Source of the DNA: Sedimentitalea nanhaiensis DSM 24252
GTDB taxonomy: Bacteria; Pseudomonadota; Alphaproteobacteria; Rhodobacterales; Rhodobacteraceae
DNA length: 64,000 bases
Direction of reading: 5' to 3'
Assembly: GCF_000473225.1 (NCBI RefSeq)
Contig: NZ_KI421509.1
Coordinates: forward strand, 4,118,336-4,182,335
Made by a program: the position numbers and the translations under genes. This document shows, piece by piece, positions 45,099 to 53,809 of this stretch; positions within the stretch are counted from its first letter, which is position 1, and each line of letters begins with the position of its first letter. The notes beneath the pieces were generated by a model. It saw only the letters and a list, made by a program, of their open reading frames with translations, was not told where the DNA came from and made no database searches.

Positions 45099-46193
45099 TC
45101 AGCTCGTGGCGTTGCGAGATTTGCGAAAGAACTCAAAGGGTATCTGATGCCAAGCGCCGCTTCCCGCCATGCCTTTTCGCATCCGAACCGTGGGGCGTTC
45201 CGTCAATTCATACAGAACCGTGGCGAAGGTGCTGGACCCGCCATTGGTATGGGCCCGCATACAAATTGGTGCAGTGTCATCGTCGAAGATTGCCTGAACA
45301 GAGCGGGCATCGACGATGCGTGCGCGGTTCTGTTCCAGCCACTCCAGCCGCGTGACCGAACTGCGGTTGAAACCCGCCTGAGTGAGCCGTGCCTCGGCCC
45401 TCTTGTCGATGCCGGTGTTGGCCAGCGGATGGTTCGTGTGCAACAGCAGATCATCCGAAACCGGCAGGTCTGCCGTCCCGCTGGCCGCGCCTTCCAGCGA
45501 GGTGATGCCGTCCTTTGAAACCAGGGCAAAGTGTTGGCCGCTGGCGTGTTGCGTGTCAAACAGGCGTTCACGCGCCTCTTTCCGGCTTCGCGCGGCCAGC
45601 GTGTGCCGGGTGACAAATGCGACGGGCAGACCGTCGGATGCATGGTTCAGCACCAAAAGGGTGTTCACCCCCACCGCGAGCCCGGTCTCGTTGATCCCGG
45701 TCAATCCGATCAGACCCGCCGCGCTCAGCACGATCTGCTGTGGAGTGTCCGGCCCCGCCAACCGCAGCGCCACCTGCGCGCCTTCCATATGCGCAGGCAG
45801 GTCCATGTTCTGCGCCAGCAGATAGCCACCGGCCATGGGCGCGGCGACCAGGCTACACCCCGGTGGCGGCGCTGTCGGCAGCGCGTTATACCACCATTGT
45901 TCATCCATCAGATTGTAGGCCGCGATGCGGGCCGGCGGCTGCCCGGCCCCCCCGGCGATACCGAGAACTTCGGCGTGAAGATCGGGCGTCGCTCTTGCCG
46001 CATGTTCCATCAGCGTCGTATTTTCAAGAAAGCCCGTGCAATAGGCATCAAAACTGGCCGGAGCCCGATCTCCGAGGGCGCGCATGGTCGCCGCCTCCCA
46101 TGCCGCCAAAGCCTCTGCGATGGCGGTGCGAAGGGTCTCGCCATGCATTTGTCCGCGCTCGGATGGCGTGCCGTAACAGTCAACAATCTGCAT
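45099..46193 (-). CDS. C45-family (penicillin acyltransferase-like) Ntn hydrolase
   Basis: A 364-residue protein of the acyl-CoA:6-aminopenicillanate acyltransferase-like family, which self-cleaves before a cysteine that becomes the N-terminal nucleophile. The cleavage motif PPPGCSLVAAP has Gly112-Cys113. Conserved NMD (LLAQNMDL) and GINETGLAVGVNTL segments follow. Family members hydrolyse amide bonds of acylated amino acids or peptides. It is the last gene of an ABC transporter/regulator/DmpA operon, 15 nt after the DmpA-like gene, so it probably works on the imported substrate. No signal peptide is seen. Confidence 0.82.
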   Translation of the reverse strand: MQIVDCYGTPSERGQMHGETLRTAIAEALAAWEAATMRALGDRAPASFDAYCTGFLENTTLMEHAARATPDLHAEVLGIAGGAGQPPARIAAYNLMDEQWWYNALPTAPPPGCSLVAAPMAGGYLLAQNMDLPAHMEGAQVALRLAGPDTPQQIVLSAAGLIGLTGINETGLAVGVNTLLVLNHASDGLPVAFVTRHTLAARSRKEARERLFDTQHASGQHFALVSKDGITSLEGAASGTADLPVSDDLLLHTNHPLANTGIDKRAEARLTQAGFNRSSVTRLEWLEQNRARIVDARSVQAIFDDDTAPICMRAHTNGGSSTFATVLYELTERPTVRMRKGMAGSGAWHQIPFEFFRKSRNATS

Positions 46194-46208
46194 GGGTTTT
46201 TCTCATTT

Positions 46209-47303
46209 CTAAAAGCTATGGCTGCGTAGAACCGCACGCAACGCGTCGTGGTCGATGGCCCGAACGATCTTGTTCGCGGGCTTGATTGTGGGGCGGTCCT
46301 GTGCGGCAGTCATGGCATTGATTACCGCCTCATCCACCGCTTGAACCGCAGCCGTGTAGAGCACATCAAGATGCGTGTCCTTCAGCATCTGCAGCGCCAT
46401 CACGTCGGGCGCATGCCAGGGGTTGCTCTGGGGGTTGGCGGTGCTGAACGCCAGAAAGATGTCGCCCGATGAATGTCCGCCACAGGTACCGCCCCGCCCG
46501 ATGCCGATGCTGCCCCGACGGGCCATCCGATCGAGCTGATGCGGCAGAAGCGGTGCGTCGGTTGCTATGACCACGATGATCGAGCCGGTCTCGCGCGGGT
46601 GCACCAGATCATTCCGCAGATGTTTGCCGACCGGCACGCCCGAAACGGTCAGCCCATCGCGGGTGCCGTGGTTGGCCTGTACCAGAACGCCAAGTGTCCA
46701 GGACTGCCCCGCCGCCACGACCCGGCGCGATGCGGTGCCGGTGCCGCCCTTGAACTCATAGGCGATCATACCCGCGCCACCACCGACATTGCCTTCGGCA
46801 ACAGGGCCGGGCGCCGCAGCGTCAAGCGCCGCCCGTGCATGTACCTCGGCCACACCGCGCGCGTTGATGTCGTTCAACGTGCCGTCATAGGTTTCACCCA
46901 CAACCGGAAGACACCACATATGGTCGTCTTCAAACGCTTCCGGGTAGCGGTCGATCATCCAGCCAACCACCGCGTGACTGACGATCCCCACGCTATGCGA
47001 ATTGGTCAGCATCACCGGCCCCATGAACCAGCCCAGGTCCTTGATGTGATGGGCGCCGGTCAACTCTCCGTTGCCATTGAAAGAATGGATGCCGGCCCAG
47101 ACGGGATCGATAGCCCCGCTGAGGCCCCGCGGGATGATCGCCGTGACGCCGGTGCACAGCCCCTTGTGGGACCCGGGAACGGCGTCTTCGATTACGGTGG
47201 CAAAGCCCACAGTGATTCCGTCGACGTCTGTAATAGCGTTGTTCGGCCCCGGGGTGCCGTCGAAAGTCACCCCGATATCACGGGCGCGCGGCGCAATGGT
47301 CAT
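46209..47303 (-). CDS. DmpA-like P1-family aminopeptidase (Ntn hydrolase)
   Basis: A 364-residue member of the DmpA/L-aminopeptidase-D-esterase group, self-processing enzymes that release N-terminal residues from L-, D- or beta-peptides. The start PNNAITDVDGITVGFATVIE and the nucleophile region GGHSSGDIFLAFSTAN are diagnostic. By alignment with the HGSGD form of the motif the nucleophile would be Ser279, preceded here by Ser278 instead of Gly. No signal peptide is present, so it is cytoplasmic. It overlaps the RpiR regulator by 4 nt and precedes the C45 gene, pairing two unusual amide hydrolases with one peptide importer. Confidence 0.88.
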   Translation of the reverse strand: MTIAPRARDIGVTFDGTPGPNNAITDVDGITVGFATVIEDAVPGSHKGLCTGVTAIIPRGLSGAIDPVWAGIHSFNGNGELTGAHHIKDLGWFMGPVMLTNSHSVGIVSHAVVGWMIDRYPEAFEDDHMWCLPVVGETYDGTLNDINARGVAEVHARAALDAAAPGPVAEGNVGGGAGMIAYEFKGGTGTASRRVVAAGQSWTLGVLVQANHGTRDGLTVSGVPVGKHLRNDLVHPRETGSIIVVIATDAPLLPHQLDRMARRGSIGIGRGGTCGGHSSGDIFLAFSTANPQSNPWHAPDVMALQMLKDTHLDVLYTAAVQAVDEAVINAMTAAQDRPTIKPANKIVRAIDHDALRAVLRSHSF

Positions 47304-48232
47304 TCGGGGTTCCCTTTCTTTTTCTTGTCCGCCACAGGCCGCATCTGGCGGCTCGGCTCGTAGATGAATGGATCGAAATGATCGGCCAGATCGCGCATCT
47401 CGCGCAGCCGCTTGGCCGCAGGTTTGCCGACGCGTGCGGTGATACCGTTGAGAAACAGACCCAGCAATGCGGACAGGCCCGCGGTGCTGTCCAGATAGGC
47501 CTTGGTAAAGGTCGTTACGGCCAGCACATGCGGCGTATATTGACGCGGCCAGGTGCTGTAGCGGTCGGTCACCATTATAAGCGGAATGTCACGCCGCAGG
47601 CAAAGTTCCGCAATCTTGACCGCCTCGCGGGCATAGGGCAGCGCTTCGATCAGGATCACGCAGGAGTTTTCCGGTGTCTCAAGAAAAAGTTCGGACCAAC
47701 TGCCGCTGCGCCCATCGGCAAAACGCACACCGGGCCGCACGTATTTGAGCCGTGTGGCGAAATCCATCGCCATGCCCTTGACCGCCTGAAAACCCACGAT
47801 GTTGACATGCTCGACCGTTTGCACGCAATCCAAAGCGGCCCGCCATTGATCGGTCGTAGCCAGGTCGTATACCCCCCGGATCGCCTCGACCTCCAGCTGC
47901 AATTGTTCCTGCAGCTCCGGTTCCGTGCCTTCGGGGATTGCAATGCGACGGCTGCGCTGGCTTTTGGTGTCGGCTTCGGGCTTGCGAAACTCATTGTTTA
48001 CCGCAGCCTTGAACGCCTTGAAGTTCTGGTAGCCCAGACGCCGGACGAAGCGGCTGACGGTCATCTCGCTGACACCTGCGCCGGCGGCAAGATCGGCACC
48101 CGTCTCGAACGGCAGATTGTCAAAATTGCGTTCCACCCAGAGCGCGACCTCGCTCTCGGCCTTGGACAGATTGCGCGCGTTTTTGAGCCGGTCTCGCGCT
48201 CTGGTTTTGGAATGGTGTGGTGTGTCAGTCAT
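47300..48232 (-). CDS. RpiR-family regulator (HTH + SIS)
   Basis: A 310-residue regulator with an N-terminal RpiR helix-turn-helix (LPFETGADLAAGAGVSEMTVSRFVRRLGYQNFKAFKAAV, residues about 38-76) and a C-terminal SIS domain (residues about 130-270). SIS domains bind phosphosugars, although many RpiR proteins next to peptide or amine transporters respond to other ligands. It is embedded between the ATPase and the DmpA-like gene with 4-nt overlaps, so it is co-transcribed with the system it presumably controls. Confidence 0.88.
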   Translation of the reverse strand: MTDTPHHSKTRARDRLKNARNLSKAESEVALWVERNFDNLPFETGADLAAGAGVSEMTVSRFVRRLGYQNFKAFKAAVNNEFRKPEADTKSQRSRRIAIPEGTEPELQEQLQLEVEAIRGVYDLATTDQWRAALDCVQTVEHVNIVGFQAVKGMAMDFATRLKYVRPGVRFADGRSGSWSELFLETPENSCVILIEALPYAREAVKIAELCLRRDIPLIMVTDRYSTWPRQYTPHVLAVTTFTKAYLDSTAGLSALLGLFLNGITARVGKPAAKRLREMRDLADHFDPFIYEPSRQMRPVADKKKKGNPE

Positions 48233-49833
48233 GCGACATCTCCCTTCAGGTGCGGGATCGCGTCGATCAACGCGCGGGTATAGGCCTCTGCGGGTGTGTC
48301 AAAGACCTTTGCCGTTGGTCCGGCCTCCACGATCCTGCCCTCGCGCATAACAATAACCGAACTGCACAAGCGCCGGATCACGGCCAGATCATGGCTGATA
48401 AAGATCATCGTCAGCCCTCTTTCCTTTTGCAACCGTAACAGCAGGTCGATGACCTGAGCCTGCAAGGTCACGTCCAGCGCCGATGTCACCTCATCCGCGA
48501 TCAGCACGCGCGGATCAAAGGCCAAGGCACGCGCAATCGCCACGCGCTGACACTGCCCCCCGGAAAGCTGCCCGGGAAAGCGGGTTATCAGATCCGGGTC
48601 TAGATCGACCTGCGACATCAGCTCGGCCACCCGGCCCTGCACTGCGTCGCGCGGGCACAATCGATGGCGGCGCAGGGGTTCGGCAATCGCGGCCTGCACC
48701 GTCATGCGCGGGCTCAGCGCCTCGGAAGGATGCTGGTAGATCAGTTGCATCTCACGCAAGTAGGCAATGCGCCCCGGCCCGGCGGGATCGGCGGGCTGGC
48801 CGTCAAAAAATATCGCCCCCCGATAGGGTTTGACCAGCCCCACAAGGGACCGCGCGAGGGTGGATTTACCCGACCCGCTTTCGCCGACGATCCCCAGGGT
48901 TTCGCCTTGGCGAACAGCGAAATCCACCTGTTTCACGGCCATGAACCCGCCTTCGCGCCCGGCGATCCAATCTGACAGCATGCGGCTGCCATAGCGGATC
49001 TGGATGCCGCGTGCCTCAACCAGCGGTGCGCCCTGGCCAACCGGCGCAAACGCGCGCGGTTTCAGCCGGTCAGGATGCGAGGCGAGCAGCTTTCTGGTGT
49101 AGTCATGGCGGGGGGCATCGATGACCCTGGACACCGGGCCGCTTTCGACCAGCCTGGACCAGCGCATGACCAGCAGATCGTCACAGACCCGTGCCACCGC
49201 ACCCAGATCGTGACTGACAAAGATCATCGTCAAATTCTGTTCGCGGCGCAGCTGCGCCAGCAGGTCGAGCACGCTTTTCTGAACTGTCGCGTCCAACGCC
49301 GTCGTCGGCTCATCCGCCAGCAGCAGATCGGGCTGACAGGCCAGCGCCCCGGCGATCATGGCGCGCTGTTTCATGCCACCTGACAGTTGATGCGGAAAGG
49401 CCTGTGCCCAACGCTCGGAATCGGGGATGCGCACGACATCCAGCAAGCGCAGAACCTCGTCGCGGATAGCGCGACCTTTCAGATCCGTGTGCTTGTGCAG
49501 TGTTTGCGCCACCTGGTCACCAATCCGCATCAGCGGATCGAGATGCGACGAAGGGTTTTGGAAAATCATCGCGATACGCTTGCCGCGCACGCGGTTCAGT
49601 TCTGTCTCGGGCATTTGCAACAGATCGCGGCCTTCAAAGCTGGCGCTGCCGCTGATTTGCGCCGACGGGGGCAAAAGCCGCATCACCGCACGGCAGGTCA
49701 CCGATTTACCCGATCCACTTTCGCCCACGATCCCCAGCGCCGCGCCGCGCTCCAGATCGAAAGACACATCGTCCACAGCCACGGTCGCGCCAAAGCGCAC
49801 GGTAAGATCTTTTACTGACAAAAGCGGCGTCAT
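48229..49833 (-). CDS. Peptide-type ABC ATPase, fused DppD-DppF
   Basis: A 534-residue protein with two complete nucleotide-binding domains. The first (about residues 1-255) has [23 protein letters not shown] and [12 protein letters not shown]. The second (about residues 270-530) has [23 protein letters not shown] and VLIADEVTSALD. It replaces the separate DppD and DppF proteins used by the pip-linked transporter earlier in the window. It overlaps the DppC-like and RpiR genes by 4 nt. Confidence 0.93.
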   Translation of the reverse strand: MTPLLSVKDLTVRFGATVAVDDVSFDLERGAALGIVGESGSGKSVTCRAVMRLLPPSAQISGSASFEGRDLLQMPETELNRVRGKRIAMIFQNPSSHLDPLMRIGDQVAQTLHKHTDLKGRAIRDEVLRLLDVVRIPDSERWAQAFPHQLSGGMKQRAMIAGALACQPDLLLADEPTTALDATVQKSVLDLLAQLRREQNLTMIFVSHDLGAVARVCDDLLVMRWSRLVESGPVSRVIDAPRHDYTRKLLASHPDRLKPRAFAPVGQGAPLVEARGIQIRYGSRMLSDWIAGREGGFMAVKQVDFAVRQGETLGIVGESGSGKSTLARSLVGLVKPYRGAIFFDGQPADPAGPGRIAYLREMQLIYQHPSEALSPRMTVQAAIAEPLRRHRLCPRDAVQGRVAELMSQVDLDPDLITRFPGQLSGGQCQRVAIARALAFDPRVLIADEVTSALDVTLQAQVIDLLLRLQKERGLTMIFISHDLAVIRRLCSSVIVMREGRIVEAGPTAKVFDTPAEAYTRALIDAIPHLKGDVA

Positions 49834-50633
49834 CGTTCGATCCTCAACATGCGGGCCAGCCCGTCACCGATCAGAGCAAAGCCGACCCCGATCAGCACCA
49901 TCGCAAGGCCGGGGAAAAAACTAATCCACCAAGCGGAAGAGATATAGGTCTGACCTTCGGCAATCATGACGCCCCATTCGGCCGCTGGCGGCGAGACCCC
50001 CATACCCAGAAACCCCAGCGCAGCACCGAAAAGAATGACCAACGTCACATCCGTCATCAGATAGACCACGATAGAGGAAAGAGAATTCGGCAGCACGTGG
50101 CGCAGCAGGATATAGCCGCTTGAAAACCCCATGGTTCGCGCGGCCAGCACGAACTCGGCCCGCCGCAGCACCAGCGCCTCTGCCCGCGCCAGCCGCGCGT
50201 AGCCGACCCAGCCGACCAAAGCGAGCGCGATGAAGTAATTCTCGATCCCCGGGCCCAGCACGGCGACGATGGACAGGACCAGCACAAAAAAGGGAAAGGG
50301 CACAGTGATGTCGACAAGCCGCATTGCCACCACATCGATCCAGCCGCCGAAATATCCCGCCACCAGCCCGACCGTCATCCCAATCAGCATCGGCGCGATC
50401 ACCCCCAGCAACCCGATGTAGAGCGCCAGCCGCGCGCCAAAGATCACCCGGCTATAGGTATCGCGCCCGACGTTGTCCGTACCGAACCAGTGTTCCGCGC
50501 CCGGCGGTTGCAGAATTGCTGCGAAGTCGATGGCATAGGGATCATGCGTGGCCAGCTTCGGTGCGACCAGCGCGATCACGCACCACAGCACCACCAGCGC
50601 CACGCCGGTCACGAACATCGGAGAGAGCTTCAT
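49830..50633 (-). CDS. Peptide-type ABC permease (DppC family)
   Basis: A 267-residue permease with the DppC motif EHWFGTDNVGRDTYSRVIFGAR near residue 45 and ALGFLGMGVSPPAAEWGVMIAEGQ late in the sequence. About six membrane helices. It has a shorter N-terminus than the paralogue at 18037. It overlaps both neighbouring transporter genes by 4 nt. Confidence 0.92.
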   Translation of the reverse strand: MKLSPMFVTGVALVVLWCVIALVAPKLATHDPYAIDFAAILQPPGAEHWFGTDNVGRDTYSRVIFGARLALYIGLLGVIAPMLIGMTVGLVAGYFGGWIDVVAMRLVDITVPFPFFVLVLSIVAVLGPGIENYFIALALVGWVGYARLARAEALVLRRAEFVLAARTMGFSSGYILLRHVLPNSLSSIVVYLMTDVTLVILFGAALGFLGMGVSPPAAEWGVMIAEGQTYISSAWWISFFPGLAMVLIGVGFALIGDGLARMLRIER

Positions 50634-51568
50634 AGCGTCACCCGCGGATCGATCAGCGCCGACAGCAGGTCGACCGCAAGCATGACCAGCAGTGTGGTCA
50701 GCGCAAAGACCAGCGTAGCCCCCTGCACCACGAAATAATCGCGTGCCAGAATACTGTCGATCATCAGCTTGCCCATGCCTGGAACCGCATAGACCGTCTC
50801 GACGATCACCGAGCCCCCCAGCAAATAGGCAACGATCACGGCAAAAAGATTCAGTGTCGGCAATATCGAGTTGGGAAACACATGCGTGCGGAAGACCTGG
50901 CGCGCGCCCAATCCTTTGGACATACCCGTCAGGGCATAGTCACGGTTCATTTCGATCAACAACGCAGACCGCAGCGTGCGCACCAGGATCGGCACCACCC
51001 AGATCATCGTTGAAAGCGCAGGAAGGAACAGGTGCAGCAAGTGCCCGGGCATCGTATCGCCAAAGCCGCTGACCGGAAACCAGCCCAGCTTGACGCCGAA
51101 CAGACGCGTCAGAATCAGTGCGAGCCAGAACACCGGCACAGCAAGCCCCAGCACGCCCATCATGCGAATGATCTGGTCGGCCATGCCGTTCTGCCGTTTC
51201 GCAGACCAGACTGCCAGCACGATCACCGGCGGTAGAGTCAGCACGATTGTGTAAAGCACAAGAAACAGTGTGACCGGATAATGCTGCGCAATCAGTTGCG
51301 ACACCGGCACCCGGTAACGCAACGAGACCCCAATATCGCCAACCATCAGGTTCTTGAGATAGGTGAAATACTGAAACAGGATCGGATCGTCCAATCCGTA
51401 GCGGTCGCGGATCATCGCAATCGTTTCCGGCGAGGCGCGGTCACCGACCAACAGACGGATCGGATCGCCCGGCGTCGCCGCCATCAGAACGAAGGTGATG
51501 AGGCTGACACCCAGCAGCACAGGGATTGCCTGTGCCAGCCTCAGGGCAATAAAGCGAAAGGTTTTCAC
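50630..51568 (-). CDS. Peptide-type ABC permease (DppB family)
   Basis: A 312-residue permease with FIALRLAQAIPVLLGVSLITFVL as first helix, ATPGDPIRLLVG loop near residue 33, and the ATPase-contact segment ALTGMSKGLGARQVFRTHVFPNS near residue 225. It ends LIDPRVTL, typical of DppB. It lies 72 nt after the binding-protein gene. Confidence 0.92.
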   Translation of the reverse strand: MKTFRFIALRLAQAIPVLLGVSLITFVLMAATPGDPIRLLVGDRASPETIAMIRDRYGLDDPILFQYFTYLKNLMVGDIGVSLRYRVPVSQLIAQHYPVTLFLVLYTIVLTLPPVIVLAVWSAKRQNGMADQIIRMMGVLGLAVPVFWLALILTRLFGVKLGWFPVSGFGDTMPGHLLHLFLPALSTMIWVVPILVRTLRSALLIEMNRDYALTGMSKGLGARQVFRTHVFPNSILPTLNLFAVIVAYLLGGSVIVETVYAVPGMGKLMIDSILARDYFVVQGATLVFALTTLLVMLAVDLLSALIDPRVTL

Positions 51569-51640
51569 ATGAACTCTCGGTAACGAAGGTGCTGGACTGA
51601 GTGGCCCGACTGAAGTGGGCCACCCGCGTAGTGACGCGGC

Positions 51641-53140
51641 TTAACCGTCGGTCAGTTCGGCCTCTTCCAACGTCCATTGCAGCGCCGGAGTCAGGCTCAA
51701 ACCTTTCACTCGGTCGGAATAGCCGTTCGCATATGGCGTGTAATAAAGCGGGATCTGCGCGATCTCGCTCACAGTGATTTCCTGAATACGTCGGTACAAC
51801 CCCGCGCGCTTCTCCTCATCACCCTCGCGCAGCGCTTCTTCGGTCAGTTCGTTGACCTCTTCGTTGTTGTAACGGGTATAGTAAGAATGGCTGCCGCAAG
51901 TGCCGCAGAGTGCCCAGCGGATGGCCAGATCCGGATCGTCGGTTTCATTGAAATACCACGACGACGTCACATCATAATCGGCATTGGCCATTTTTGACCA
52001 CCAAAGTCCGGCGTCGACCCGCTCCACCGTGGTCTTGAAACCGACCGCGTCCCATTGCGCCTTCAGTAACGTCGCGATCTGTTCGGTAGCGGGAGTGATC
52101 ATCATGGTGATCTCGGTGCCTACAAGATCGTCGTCTTCCAACAGCTTGCGGGCTGCGGCGGGGTCATAAGCAGGCATGCTGATCGACGGATCGTAAAATT
52201 TCAGCGCGTTCGAGAATGTCGAATTCGCCACCTCCGCATGCCCAAGCGTCACCGCCTTGGTAATCGCGGCGCGGTCCAGAGCCATGGTGGCCGCCTGGCG
52301 CACCGTGAGATTGTCAAAGGGTGGCCTGGTGTGGTTGGGCAGCACCAGGTAGAGCACCGTCGACGGCTCCAGCTTCACCGATACACCATCTGTGTTGTTG
52401 ATCTCTTCGATCTGCGGCCAAGGCACGGTTCGGTCGACCTCGATCTCGCCTGCCATCAGCATCGTCGCGCGGGCATTGGCGTCACTGACCTCGATCAATT
52501 CGGCATTCTCGACCCTGGGCAGCCCTTCGCGCCAAAAATTCGGGTTCGCCGTCAGCGACAGGCGGTCGTTGGGCTTCCATTCCTTGACCATATAAGGGCC
52601 AGAGCTGACCGGATTGGTGACAAAGGCATCCTCACCGCGTTCTTCGACATCGTCCTTGCTGACGATACCTGCGTTGAAGATATCGAGATTGGCCAGGATC
52701 GGCGCACTGGGATGTTTCAAGGTCCATTGCAGCGTGCGTTCGTCCAGCACGGCGATCTCTGCAATCGGCGCGAAGCCGGCGGGATATGCCGAATTCTCAT
52801 CCTTTGCCGCGCGGTTCAGACTGAAGGCCGCGTCGTCAGCCGTGATCGGCGTGCCATCCGAAAACTTCGCGTCGCGCAGGTGGAACGTATAGGTCAAACC
52901 GTCCTCGGAAATCTCGTATCTTTCGGCCAGCCCCGGAACGAGATTGCCATTCTTGTCCGTGCGCATCAGCCGCGAATAGAGCAAGCCATAGGCTTCGATA
53001 TTACCGCCCCCCGCAGACACAATGGGATCAAGAACGGTCACCTTGTAGGGCGATGCGATCCGGATTGTTTCCTGCGCCATCAGGATCGTGCCCGACAACG
53101 CCAGCACCGCGGCTGCTGTTATGATCCTTCTGTTGTACAT
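51641..53140 (-). CDS. Family 5 periplasmic substrate-binding protein
   Basis: A 499-residue secreted receptor with a signal peptide at residues 1-22 (RIITAAAVLALSGTILMA, cleavage before QETIRIA). It carries the SBP_bac_5 signature GLAERYEISEDGLTYTFHLRDAKFSDGTPITADD. The start was set at the ATG preceded by GGGAGGACATGAA. It heads the minus-strand operon that continues through two permeases, a fused ATPase, RpiR and two amide hydrolases. The ligand is presumably a peptide or acylated amino acid that those hydrolases can open. Confidence 0.92.
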   Translation of the reverse strand: MYNRRIITAAAVLALSGTILMAQETIRIASPYKVTVLDPIVSAGGGNIEAYGLLYSRLMRTDKNGNLVPGLAERYEISEDGLTYTFHLRDAKFSDGTPITADDAAFSLNRAAKDENSAYPAGFAPIAEIAVLDERTLQWTLKHPSAPILANLDIFNAGIVSKDDVEERGEDAFVTNPVSSGPYMVKEWKPNDRLSLTANPNFWREGLPRVENAELIEVSDANARATMLMAGEIEVDRTVPWPQIEEINNTDGVSVKLEPSTVLYLVLPNHTRPPFDNLTVRQAATMALDRAAITKAVTLGHAEVANSTFSNALKFYDPSISMPAYDPAAARKLLEDDDLVGTEITMMITPATEQIATLLKAQWDAVGFKTTVERVDAGLWWSKMANADYDVTSSWYFNETDDPDLAIRWALCGTCGSHSYYTRYNNEEVNELTEEALREGDEEKRAGLYRRIQEITVSEIAQIPLYYTPYANGYSDRVKGLSLTPALQWTLEEAELTDG

Positions 53141-53299
53141 TTCATGTCCTCCCTTTGGTTTCTGTGTATTTTGGTAGCAAACTATCATATCATATGGAAA
53201 GTGTTATTTTTATCTCTACCCCCGATCCCATTCGGTCGACACCTGCTGGCGCACCAAAAAGGCCCATTGGATTACACCAGTGCGATGCTCCCTTAAATG

Positions 53300-53800
53300 C
53301 CACGGGGCAATTGCAGCCCGCGATGCCTGCCATCGTTTTGGTGCGCAAGAACGCAAAACCCTGGAAGCCGACGAGGGGGGCAGTGACCGCATTTTTCTAC
53401 GTGACCTGGAGTGTGCCTGCCCGATTCGCGCCCGCACCAAACCCACCGACAATGGCAAAAGGATCGCGGACCGCTGTTCGGCCTGCGCAAGTGCGCAGCC
53501 GCCGGCGCGCACGAGTTCGACACGCTCTGCGCAACTCTTGACAGCAAGCATCGCCTGAGGCGCCGACCTCGCCGCGGACCAACGGCATGCCGGACCGGTT
53601 CAATGGCCGCGTCGAGGCGGTGCTGCAATCCCGTCGCGTCCGCGCACGCGCGGCGCCGGAAGCGACGCGGCACCGCTATGTATGGCTCTGCAACCGGCAG
53701 ATTCCCCAGTCAGCCTTGGGCAGCAAGACGCACGCGCAGGCGATGAACGACTGGCAAATTCAAGCCAGAACCGTTCAAGAAACAGCCATACTGCCCTCGG
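53300..53800 (+). pseudogene. IS481-family transposase remnant
   Basis: Transposase segments are readable in shifting plus-strand frames: GAQERKTLEADEGG near 53340, TKPTDNGK near 53440, LFGLRKCAAAGAHEFDTLCATL in the next frame, then NGMPDRFNGRVEAVLQSRR, HRYVWLCNRQIPQSALGSKT and HAQAMNDW near the end. These are the catalytic-core end and tail of IS481-type DDE transposases. Several frameshifts and no N-terminus make it a fossil between the transporter operon and pccR. Confidence 0.75.
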
Positions 53801-53809
53801 GAGGGGCAG

